Shown: positions 1 to 5,882 of the stretch, in pieces
How the letters are laid out: the number at the start of each line of letters is the position of its first letter
How positions within the stretch are numbered: the first letter of the stretch is position 1
Assembly: GCA_964390695.1 (NCBI GenBank)
Contig: CAYMKI010000161.1
Coordinates: 1-6,806 of the forward strand
Source: CAWACC01 sp964390695
Lineage (GTDB): Bacteria > Chlamydiota > Chlamydiia > Chlamydiales > Parachlamydiaceae
Reading direction: 5' to 3'
Length of the DNA: 6,806 nt
Translations under genes and position numbers: made by a program
The notes under the pieces: model-generated
What the model saw: the letters and a program-made list of their open reading frames with translations, nothing else
The model's database searches: none
What the model was told of the DNA's origin: nothing

Positions 1-49
1 TACTATGACTCATAGCGCAAATGGAGTACCTAACAGTGTGTTTTTATAA

Positions 50-78
50 TTGAATATTTATATCTACTTAACTATAAT
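50..78 (+). promoter_or_regulatory. Promoter of the C58-like protease gene
   Basis: TTGAAT (50-55) and TATAAT (73-78) are separated by exactly 17 bases, giving a perfect -10 box and a 4/6 match to the -35 consensus of the main sigma factor. Transcription would start near 85, about 25 bases before the GTG start codon at 111. A short perfect inverted repeat (CTATGA-C-TCATAG, 4-16) lies 33 bases upstream of the -35 box, with no known role. Confidence 0.6.
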
Positions 79-110
79 TATTCAGTATTTAAAAATAAAA
101 GGTGTACAAA

Positions 111-1196
111 GTGGCTTGTGTAGAATATAAAAAATTTGTTTGTGATAATGTTAATATAAAACGTTTTTGCGACTATATATCAATTGATCTAGATAATGAA
201 ATTGATGTTATTTACAAAAAAGTAATAAACACACAAGAACACAAAAATAATATCGAAACTGTGACGACTCGAAATTCTTTGCAAAAACACATTAAAAAAC
301 TCCAGATTGATGGGGTGCAATTTTTTGACAAAGGTGGACAATGCGCAGGGATTTGTGATTGGTTTGTTTCTATTTATCTTAATTTTAAGCGAAAGCATCC
401 AGATATTCCTTCCCCTATATTGCTAAGAAGAATTGCTGATAACTTTGCTCAAGGAGCTGGATTTCAAGCAGCATTTCTGCAAAAATTTCGTAAAAATCCC
501 AATTTTTATAATGAAGTCGTTAAAACGCTTAACATTGAAAATAAAGCAATAGTTTCTATAAATTTTTCATTGTCGAAACCAGATTTAGAGTCGAAAAGCG
601 AAAAACGAGAAGTAACTATTTATTTGGAAAATATCGAATCTTCAGATATAAAAATAGAAGAAAAACTCCTGCAGGAAATATTGAATTTACCTTCGGGAGT
701 ATATTTAATGGGTTTTAATTCTACTCAGTGGCCAATTCCTATCATCGCTAATGTACTTGAAAATGAGAAACAAACTGATTTCGGTCATGCAACAATTCTA
801 ATAGTTGATCAAGATTCATTATTTTTCTTTGATCCCAATAGGGGCTTGTACGAGGGGACAAAAGTAGCTCAGACAGCAAAATTAATTTTATCAATTTCTA
901 AGCTCTATTTTCCTAAAGAAAGAACAATAGATTTATTGAAAAATGGGATGAAAGAACTAGAAAAGAAATTAGCTCCTAATCAAATTGAATATTTGAAATC
1001 AGGTTATGAAGTCTTTATTGAAAGATCTCATGCAACAGCCTGGGAATTAGCATATTTGATCTCTCGTGCAGTGGGTAAAGAATATGAATTCAATGAAGAA
1101 CAAGAAAACCTAATATTGGATTGTCTCTGCTATAAACCTGCCGATTTACAATTTGCCTTGAGATCAACCTCTGGAATAAGTATAAAAAAATATTAA
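111..1196 (+). CDS. YopT-like (peptidase C58 type) cysteine protease, candidate secreted effector
   Basis: Predicted papain-fold cysteine protease of the YopT/AvrPphB (C58) type. Counted from GTG 111 (361 residues), the triad would be Cys78 in GGQCAGICDWF, His226 in DFGHATILIV and Asp241 in FFFDPNRG. The order Cys-His-Asp, the 15-residue His-to-Asp step and the DPN after the Asp all fit C58 enzymes; YopT itself has C139, H258 and D274. There is no signal peptide or membrane segment, as expected for a type III effector or a cytosolic protein. No in-frame ATG occurs before the catalytic Cys, so the start is GTG. GTG 111 is preferred over GTG 102 because AAAAGG at 97-102 is a ribosome site eight bases upstream of 111, whereas 102 overlaps it. 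The gene is clearly richer in A+T than serS or mnmH, which suggests transfer or relaxed codon use. The substrate is unknown; membership in a neighbouring CA-clan family is possible. Confidence 0.72.
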   Translation: MACVEYKKFVCDNVNIKRFCDYISIDLDNEIDVIYKKVINTQEHKNNIETVTTRNSLQKHIKKLQIDGVQFFDKGGQCAGICDWFVSIYLNFKRKHPDIPSPILLRRIADNFAQGAGFQAAFLQKFRKNPNFYNEVVKTLNIENKAIVSINFSLSKPDLESKSEKREVTIYLENIESSDIKIEEKLLQEILNLPSGVYLMGFNSTQWPIPIIANVLENEKQTDFGHATILIVDQDSLFFFDPNRGLYEGTKVAQTAKLILSISKLYFPKERTIDLLKNGMKELEKKLAPNQIEYLKSGYEVFIERSHATAWELAYLISRAVGKEYEFNEEQENLILDCLCYKPADLQFALRSTSGISIKKY

Positions 1197-1260
1197 TTCC
1201 TGAGTAGCTGCACATTCACGTTAGTGATATGAAATATCTATTTATAACATTTGGTGGCTT

Positions 1261-1800
1261 ATGAAAATATCGCTGTTCAACAGCTTGTGTTATACTGCGG
1301 GCTGGTTTTGGTGTGTCTGCATGGGAATTCAGGGTCAACACATACTAGCAGCGCTTGGAGCGGCGTTTTTGATCCTCGTTCAGTTATACTTTGTTAAAAC
1401 CAACAATCACGCCATGTATATGCAAGACTTGCTGTTAGTGGTCTTTTCGATTCCCCTTGGGATCTCTTTAGAGATGATTTTCATGCAAACTAACCTAATT
1501 AAGTATGTCAACGCTAACAGCATGCTGCCTCCAATTTGGATTGTTTGCCTTTATCCTCTCTTTTCGCTGCAGCTCAATCACTCGTTGAATTTCATCAAAA
1601 CAAGCTACCTAGTTTCTTTTGGTTTGGGTTTCTTAGGAGCTCCTTTCAGCTATTATGCAGGACTATCTTTAGGCGCAGCGACATTTCTGCATCCTCTTCT
1701 TCACACTGCTATCTTAATTGGATTCGGTTGGGGACTGTTCCTTATTGTTCTTACTAAAATCGCGAATGCCATTGAAAACGCTATAAAAACTAAAGAATGA
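1261..1800 (+). CDS. DUF2878-type integral membrane protein
   Basis: A 179-residue inner-membrane protein of unknown function. About six hydrophobic segments are visible, near residues 7-22, 26-46, 56-73, 90-106, 115-134 and 147-166. The block from PPIW (90-93) through LNHSL (105-109) to the GAPFSYYAG region (126-134) followed by LGAA resembles the conserved core of the DUF2878 family as I remember it; a profile search would settle this. Length agrees with that family. ATG 1261 is preceded by a weak GGTGG. A possible -10 (TATAAC, 1243-1248) lacks a good -35 box, so it may be co-transcribed from the protease promoter: only 64 bases separate the two genes and no terminator is visible between them. 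Its last 11 bases overlap the end of mnmH on the other strand. No function can be assigned. Confidence 0.7.
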   Translation: MKISLFNSLCYTAGWFWCVCMGIQGQHILAALGAAFLILVQLYFVKTNNHAMYMQDLLLVVFSIPLGISLEMIFMQTNLIKYVNANSMLPPIWIVCLYPLFSLQLNHSLNFIKTSYLVSFGLGFLGAPFSYYAGLSLGAATFLHPLLHTAILIGFGWGLFLIVLTKIANAIENAIKTKE

Positions 1801-2797
1801 GCCTGACTGCGAGTTCTTCTGCAGAGAGCTCTTCGGGATTTATGCGCGTACATAACTGCGGGTTGCGCTTTGAAAGGCCGTAGGCATAGGTAGAGTCGTA
1901 ATATTCTAGGCAGGATTGAATGGCCTGCACTAAACAACCAGACTGGATACTGGCAACGATGTGTTGTGTGCGCTGTCCTCCCAAACGTTTAACAAGGCGC
2001 TGAGCCGCTTGAATTAAGAGCTCTGGCGAATAACATCCATACTGCAGTAGCAAATTGTGTAATCTTTGTTCTTTTGAGCTTTCAATAAAGACCAAAGGCG
2101 CCTCTCTCATTTGGTGATAAAGTTCGTCAGGGATCTTGCATCTACCTATCATACGGCTCTCGTCTTCTACCCAGATGGTCTTGTCTGGTGACATAGACCT
2201 AAGCTGCATGGCAATCTCATTTTCAAATTGTTCGATGGTAGGCTGTGAAGGGAGATTAAGGCTGCCGAAAGTGCTTCCTCGATGACAAGCTAATTGCTCC
2301 AGATCTAAAGTCTGCTCACCCAGCTTTTTTAACTCCTGCAGCACGTCCGTTTTTCCGCTGCCGGTGTATCCTCCTAGAATCTTGAACTTGTAAGGTTGAG
2401 CGAAGCTGGATAGCACCCATCTTCGAAAGGTTTTATATCCACCCGTCAACGTGATAGGGGAGTATCCTGCAATATTCGCAAGCCATGATAAAGACTGGCT
2501 ACGCATACCGCCTCTCCAGCAGTGAATTTTGGCAGCGCCGGATGTTTGATGTTTTTTGAAAGCTTGAATGAAATCTGCTAGCTTGGGTCCAGCGTAACTC
2601 AAACCAAGCTCTATAGCTTCTTTTTTTCCGGATTGTTTATAGAGGGTGCCAACAGCGGCTCGTTGGCTATCCGAGAACAAAGGGAGATTATACGCTCCGG
2701 GTATATGTCCTTGGAAGTGCTCAGCAGGGCTGCGCACATCAAAGAATGTGCCCGGAGTGTCTAAAAACTCTTGTAGGGATACTTGTGTCTCATTCAT
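1790..2797 (-). CDS. mnmH: tRNA 2-selenouridine synthase (rhodanese plus P-loop)
   Basis: MnmH (SelU/YbbB) replaces sulfur with selenium at the wobble 2-thiouridine of Lys, Glu and Gln tRNAs, using selenophosphate from SelD and passing through a geranylated intermediate. The 335 residues compare with 364 in E. coli. The N-terminal rhodanese domain (about 1-130) has DVRSPAEH (20-27) and the catalytic Cys93 in HCWRGGMRSQS. It is followed by GGYKTFRRW and a Walker A loop GGYTGSGKT (142-150). Further family blocks are LACHRGSTFGSL (169-180), the WVEDESRMIG motif (209-218) and LEYYDSTYAYG near residue 300. All key residues are present. It starts eight bases after the serS stop and has no clear ribosome site of its own, so it is probably expressed with serS and translationally coupled. 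Its end overlaps the convergent DUF2878 gene. Whether selD exists in this genome cannot be seen here. Confidence 0.93.
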   Translation of the reverse strand: MNETQVSLQEFLDTPGTFFDVRSPAEHFQGHIPGAYNLPLFSDSQRAAVGTLYKQSGKKEAIELGLSYAGPKLADFIQAFKKHQTSGAAKIHCWRGGMRSQSLSWLANIAGYSPITLTGGYKTFRRWVLSSFAQPYKFKILGGYTGSGKTDVLQELKKLGEQTLDLEQLACHRGSTFGSLNLPSQPTIEQFENEIAMQLRSMSPDKTIWVEDESRMIGRCKIPDELYHQMREAPLVFIESSKEQRLHNLLLQYGCYSPELLIQAAQRLVKRLGGQRTQHIVASIQSGCLVQAIQSCLEYYDSTYAYGLSKRNPQLCTRINPEELSAEELAVRLIL

Positions 2798-2805
2798 GGC
2801 TAGCT

Positions 2806-4086
2806 TTAAGCAACCGGTATGAGCTTGGTAAGGCCTCCCAGATATTTTTGCAAGACTTTCGGAATGTTGATGGAACCGTCGCTGTTTTGGTTGTTTTCGA
2901 GCAGTGCCACCATTAAACGCGATGTAGCTAGGCCTGAGCCGTTTAAAGTATGCACAAATTCGGGTTTTTCTTCTTTGCGGCGGAAGCGCGTATTGGAGCG
3001 TCTGGATTGATAATCCGTGCAGTTGGAAACAGAAGAAACTTCATAGTATCTATTCTGTCCTGGCAGCCATACTTCAATGTCTACAGTGCGCGCCGCAGCA
3101 AATGACATGTCTCCTGTGACGAGCAGCATATTGCGGTAATGCAGTTCTAGGCCTTGAAGGATTTCTTCGGCGCTTGCGACCATTTCATCGAAGACTCGAT
3201 TGCTGTCTTCCGGTTTTGTAAAGCAGAACATTTCCACTTTGTTGAATTGGTGTGTGCGGATCAGTCCACGTTCCTGAGAACCGGCAGCTCCGGCTTCTCT
3301 ACGGAAGCATGGGGTGTAGGCCGTGTATTTTAGAGGCAGGGCTTCTTCAGGAATGATCTCATCCAAGTGTAAGCCGTTCAGTGAGACTTCTGCAGTAGGT
3401 ATAAGGTATAAGTTAAAGACATCATCATGGATTTTAAACTGCTGGTTGTCAAATTTCGGCAACTGTCCGGAGCCGAACATGATATCTTTGCGTACCACAG
3501 CAGGAAGCATCCATTGTTCAAATCCATTCTTAACTTGTATTTCGAGCATGTAGTTGAGCAGTGCCCATTCCAGACGTGCGCCTAAGCCGCGGTAGATTGG
3601 CCATCCGCCACCCGAGAGTTTTGCTGCGCGTTTGAAATCAAATAGGTTGTGCTTTTCGTTGAGTTCAAGATGGTTTTTGAATGGAAAATCAAAAACAGGC
3701 TTCTTGCCAACTTCCTTCAGGACAACATTATCTTTAGGATCCATTGCTACTTTGATATCGTCCATAGGAATATTTGGAAGACGCGCCATCTCTTGGGTGA
3801 AGCTCTCTTCGAGTTCTGTCACTTTATGGTCAGCTGCGTGAATGTCATCGGCCCACGAAGCCACTTTCTGCATAAGCTCAGAGGTGTCTTTTCCCTGGCG
3901 CTTGAGTTCGCCGATCTTTTGAGAATGTTCATTTCGCGTAGCTTTAAGCTGCTCGACATGTGTTTTGAGTTCTCGGATCTGATGATCCAGCTGGACAATG
4001 TGGCTGAGATCAACATGAGGATCTTTTGTTTTTAACTTTTTTTCGATCTGTTCTTTATCTTTTCGAATGAGCTTAATATCGAGCAT
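2806..4086 (-). CDS. serS: Seryl-tRNA synthetase
   Basis: Cytosolic class IIa aminoacyl-tRNA synthetase that charges serine onto tRNA-Ser (and onto tRNA-Sec where present). At 426 residues it is full length. Residues 1-105 form the long antiparallel coiled coil that grips the variable arm of the tRNA. The catalytic domain has a motif 1 region near 165-195, FGSGQLPKFD (204-213), the serine-binding TAEV (231-234), motif 2 around FRREAGAAGSQERG (261-274) and motif 3 LNGSGLATSRLMVALLEN (381-398). The N-terminus and several blocks resemble Chlamydia SerRS. ATG 4086 is supported by AAGGGG eight bases upstream and by the strong promoter at 4119-4148. mnmH follows in the same direction after eight bases, forming a two-gene tRNA-related operon. 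Confidence 0.97.
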   Translation of the reverse strand: MLDIKLIRKDKEQIEKKLKTKDPHVDLSHIVQLDHQIRELKTHVEQLKATRNEHSQKIGELKRQGKDTSELMQKVASWADDIHAADHKVTELEESFTQEMARLPNIPMDDIKVAMDPKDNVVLKEVGKKPVFDFPFKNHLELNEKHNLFDFKRAAKLSGGGWPIYRGLGARLEWALLNYMLEIQVKNGFEQWMLPAVVRKDIMFGSGQLPKFDNQQFKIHDDVFNLYLIPTAEVSLNGLHLDEIIPEEALPLKYTAYTPCFRREAGAAGSQERGLIRTHQFNKVEMFCFTKPEDSNRVFDEMVASAEEILQGLELHYRNMLLVTGDMSFAAARTVDIEVWLPGQNRYYEVSSVSNCTDYQSRRSNTRFRRKEEKPEFVHTLNGSGLATSRLMVALLENNQNSDGSINIPKVLQKYLGGLTKLIPVA

Positions 4087-4118
4087 GGTAAATTCCCCTT
4101 AAACTTAAAAAGATCCTC

Positions 4119-4148
4119 ATTATATCTGCTTTGGCCGTAAATTGTAAA
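4119..4148 (-). promoter_or_regulatory. Promoter of serS-mnmH
   Basis: On the minus strand TTTACA (4148-4143, 5/6 match) and TATAAT (4124-4119, 6/6 match) are 18 bases apart. The expected transcription start near 4112 gives a leader of about 25 bases with AAGGGG as ribosome site. The promoter lies in the 96-base gap between brnQ and serS, so serS need not depend on the attenuated brnQ transcript. No terminator hairpin is visible in this gap, so some readthrough from brnQ into serS is possible. Confidence 0.75.
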
Positions 4149-4182
4149 TACCAACTAAATATTTACCAGCAAATTTGATAAA

Positions 4183-5325
4183 TCATAGGGCACATAATTT
4201 TGCCATAATGGTCAGAGTAAATGGCCAATGCGTGGATTTCAAGCTGAAAAATTTGCTTGCGATATTGAATACCGTCAGCACGATCAAGGCGGGATATACA
4301 GTTTCAAGTACAGGGCCTAGGAATTTCGCTATGCCTGAAAATTCCAACGTGGATACTAAGAAACCTATTCCCAGAGTTATCAAGAGCGCTACTGAGTGGT
4401 GGATCTTGTCTTTAGAAACTTCTATGCGCAAGAAATCTGCAAAGAGCGAAGTTAAGACAATCGCCGTGGTCATGCAGGCAAATATGACTGCTACACACAA
4501 GCAAGGAGCTGCCATTGAGCCAAGAGACTCCATGGCTATCAATCCCAGCATTTCTTGTGGACGTTGTTGAAATAATAGGGGAGAGTACATCCATCCCATC
4601 ACAACTAAAACTAAATATACCGAAGATAAGATGCCAGCTCCGACCAACGAGGCTTTAAAGAATGTATTAAGCGGAGAGGATTCTTGAGTGCTTTGAGCTG
4701 CTTTTTGATACAAGTGTTTGATTACAAATTGCGAAAAGAAAAATGCAGCCAAAAGGTCCATGGTTTGGTAGCCTTGAAAGAAACCGTTTGTAAAAGCACT
4801 CCACCCTCCGATTTGCGTTGCAACTGGCATTTCCACCTGCTGCAGGCTAAAAAATGCGATCATAGCTATCGATATCAGCAAGAAGGGCGTTAGGATGGTA
4901 CCCAGGAGCGAGACGATCTTATTTTTATTAACGGTTAGGAAATAGATCAACACACACATTATAAAACTGGAAAGCGGCAGCGATGCATTTGGAAAAAGCA
5001 AGAGCAAAGCACCGTGAGCTACTGTCAAACATCGCGCTAACACCCCAAAAGGTCCCATCAAGGCTAGGGCTAAGAATGAAAACACAAAAGTTCCTTTTTT
5101 ACCGAAGGAGCTGAAGAAACTGTAAATATCACCTTGATACAGCATCATACCTAATACTCCCAGAAAAGGCACTACTACACCCGTTAACAAGATGCCCAAA
5201 GCTGCTAAAAGGTAATGTCCTCCGCTTTCTTGTCCCACAGTGATGGGAAATACTAAGTTCCCTGACCCAAAGAACATGGAAAATAATGCAAAACCGGTGC
5301 TAACCACCAAGCCTAATTTCTTCAT
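4183..5325 (-). CDS. brnQ: Branched-chain amino acid transporter, LIVCS family
   Basis: Sodium- or proton-coupled importer of leucine, isoleucine and valine in the inner membrane. The protein is hydrophobic almost throughout. The family start block FALFSMFFGSGNLVFP lies near residues 12-27 and GYQTMDLLAA near 185-194, matching the FxxGYxTMD block of BrnQ. The ATG at 5325 (380 residues) is preferred over the one at 5331: AGGA (5334-5331) is five bases from the former but abuts the latter. The C-terminus is short: E. coli BrnQ has 439 residues, and this protein stops soon after the segment LGPVLETVYPALIVLTVF, apparently missing the final one or two membrane helices. The bases downstream do not encode a hydrophobic continuation, either in frame past the stop codon or in the frames I scanned. 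Expression is probably controlled by the isoleucine leader attenuator at 5422-5566. Confidence 0.9.
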   Translation of the reverse strand: MKKLGLVVSTGFALFSMFFGSGNLVFPITVGQESGGHYLLAALGILLTGVVVPFLGVLGMMLYQGDIYSFFSSFGKKGTFVFSFLALALMGPFGVLARCLTVAHGALLLLFPNASLPLSSFIMCVLIYFLTVNKNKIVSLLGTILTPFLLISIAMIAFFSLQQVEMPVATQIGGWSAFTNGFFQGYQTMDLLAAFFFSQFVIKHLYQKAAQSTQESSPLNTFFKASLVGAGILSSVYLVLVVMGWMYSPLLFQQRPQEMLGLIAMESLGSMAAPCLCVAVIFACMTTAIVLTSLFADFLRIEVSKDKIHHSVALLITLGIGFLVSTLEFSGIAKFLGPVLETVYPALIVLTVFNIASKFFSLKSTHWPFTLTIMAKLCAL

Positions 5326-5421
5326 ACTCATCCTACAATATCTTGTTTTATATGCTTTACTTGTCTATTCCACCGGCTTTAAGCAGATGGAGAATGGATT
5401 TTTATTGCCCTGATTAAAGGC

Positions 5422-5457
5422 AAAAAAAAAACCGCACCTTTTCGGGGTGCGGTTTTT
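5422..5457 (-). terminator. Intrinsic terminator of the brnQ attenuator (3:4 hairpin)
   Basis: In minus-strand RNA, CCGCACC (5452-5446, segment 3) and GGTGCGG (5438-5432, segment 4) pair perfectly around a seven-base loop. The stem is extended to 12 pairs by flanking A and U runs and ends in a run of ten U (5431-5422). It lies between the leader peptide and brnQ, about 96 bases before the brnQ start, and no gene on either strand ends next to it. That position fits an attenuator better than an end-of-operon terminator. The sequence could also stop plus-strand transcription (five T), but no plus-strand gene precedes it. Confidence 0.88.
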
Positions 5458-5561
5458 AACGTAAACCTTGTATGGCAAAAGCCTATGACATAGGTCCGCA
5501 CCTTGTTTTCATGTGAATAATAATAATAATTCGCTGAATGGTGGGCTCTATGTGGCTTTTG
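5446..5561 (-). promoter_or_regulatory. Attenuator RNA: segments 1, 2 and 3 with alternative pairings
   Basis: Segment 1 (5561-5540) pairs with segment 2 (5502-5476) in three steps: CAAAAGCC with GGCTTTTG (8 pairs), ACATAG with CTATGT (6 pairs), and CC-CACC with GGTG-c-GG (6 pairs, one bulged C). A four-base bulge (5487-5484) separates the first two helices. The loop holds the isoleucine run. Segment 2 also contains GGTGCGG (5502-5496), the same seven bases as terminator arm 4, so it can capture segment 3 (CCGCACC, 5452-5446) and form an antiterminator; ACCT (5495-5492) with AGGT (5468-5465) can stack on that helix. The leader stop codon (5485-5483) lies within segment 2. This is the full set of mutually exclusive pairings expected for ribosome-mediated attenuation. 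Pairings were found by eye; no energies were computed. Confidence 0.8.
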
Positions 5562-5566
5562 AACAT
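5483..5566 (-). CDS. Isoleucine-rich leader peptide of brnQ
   Basis: A 27-codon reading frame, ATG 5566 to TAG 5483. Ile is residue 6 (ATA), residue 10 (ATT) and residues 13-17 (five ATT in a row, 5530-5516): seven Ile of 27. Sequence start is MFKSHIEPTIQR, and the end after the Ile run is HMKTRCGPMS. The frame has a TAA directly before the ATG and no other start before the Ile run. The ribosome site is weak (AAAGTAG about seven bases upstream). It begins about 25 bases after the predicted transcription start and its stop lies about 30 bases before the terminator stem. The peptide itself probably has no function; its translation reads the supply of Ile-tRNA. It is too short for ordinary gene calling. 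Confidence 0.8.
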   Translation of the reverse strand: MFKSHIEPTIQRIIIIIHMKTRCGPMS

Positions 5567-5597
5567 TTACTTGCTACTTTATGTTAAGATTAAATTT

Positions 5598-5627
5598 AGT
5601 ATAGCAAATTCTCTAATATTAAAGCAA
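5598..5627 (-). promoter_or_regulatory. Promoter of the brnQ leader
   Basis: On the minus strand an extended -10 box TGC-TATACT (5606-5598; TATACT is 5603-5598) follows a partial -35 box TTGCTT (5627-5622) at 18 bases. The TG dinucleotide compensates for the weak -35. Transcription would start near 5591, giving an attenuated RNA of about 170 bases or a brnQ mRNA with a leader of about 265 bases. The stretch between the terminator and brnQ holds no convincing second promoter: a TATAAA-like box at 5352-5347 has no -35 partner. Confidence 0.6.
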
Positions 5628-5793
5628 GACTAAAATTCAAAATTTTGAAGGCTAGTGACTATTCACCATCTCTTATAAAAACTTAAGATTTTGAAAGATC
5701 GCATAGACCGTAGATAAAAGACTTACTAGTTTTTGACTGGTGTGAATAGTCTCGATATACCAAGTCTCGATAAAGCTATTATGTTTAAATTAT
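5628..5793. other. Intergenic region with short repeats
   Basis: Together with the flanking promoters, this makes a gene-free gap of 316 bases (5567-5882) between divergent genes. It is AT-rich and has no convincing reading frame. Visible structure: GACTATTCAC (5657-5666) recurs inverted as GTGAATAGTC (5742-5751), 75 bases away. The first copy belongs to a dyad GTGA-CTAT-TCAC (5655-5666). AGTCTCGATA occurs twice as a direct repeat (5748-5757 and 5763-5772, period 15), and its core CTCGATA occurs again at 5829-5835. These could be regulator sites shared by the divergent promoters or remnants of an element; nothing identifies a binding protein. Confidence 0.4.
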
Positions 5794-5822
5794 TTGATAT
5801 TATACTCGTAATAGAGTATAAT
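5794..5822 (+). promoter_or_regulatory. Promoter with overlapping operator-like palindrome, for the Inc-like gene
   Basis: TTGATA (5794-5799, 5/6) and TATAAT (5817-5822, 6/6) are exactly 17 bases apart, a near-consensus promoter that would start transcription near 5829. A perfect inverted repeat ATTATACTC (5799-5807), six-base centre, GAGTATAAT (5814-5822) fills the spacer and the whole -10 box. A dimeric repressor bound there would block the polymerase. The promoter is certain only as a sequence match; the operator is an inference from position and symmetry. Confidence 0.62.
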
Positions 5823-5882
5823 TATAAACTCGATAATATTAAAAAGTATTCCGTAATTTTTAAAATATAAAATGGATTAACA

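Noticed and set aside
4..16. Palindrome CTATGA-C-TCATAG as an operator or terminator
   Set aside because: It is a perfect six-base dyad, but its one-base centre makes a poor hairpin, there is no T tract, and it lies upstream of the promoter core. One short copy is not enough for a call.
1211..1235. Hairpin TCAC-GTTA-GTGA after the protease gene as a terminator
   Set aside because: The stem has only four to six pairs and no U tract follows.
3649..4035. Plus-strand frame of 128 codons inside serS
   Set aside because: It is antisense to the well-conserved coiled-coil region of serS and has no family resemblance.
4175..4570. Plus-strand frame of 131 codons inside brnQ
   Set aside because: It is opposite to the membrane-spanning brnQ coding sequence and has no independent support.
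5347..5352. A second brnQ promoter between terminator and gene (TATAAA-like box)
   Set aside because: No -35 box at a workable distance; it would also leave a very short leader.
5422..5591. The RNA of about 170 bases before brnQ as a 6S RNA, tmRNA or other stand-alone small RNA
   Set aside because: It has no tmRNA tRNA-like ends and not the 6S bulge plan, whereas the Ile-rich frame and the duplicated terminator arm fit an attenuator closely.
5422..5591. T-box riboswitch controlling brnQ
   Set aside because: No conserved T-box sequence or stem I architecture is seen; the Ile codon run in a translatable frame points to ribosome-mediated control.
5872..5880. Two-codon frame ATG GAT TAA directly before the Inc-like start
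   Set aside because: It could in principle couple translation, but such mini-frames arise by chance in AT-rich leaders.
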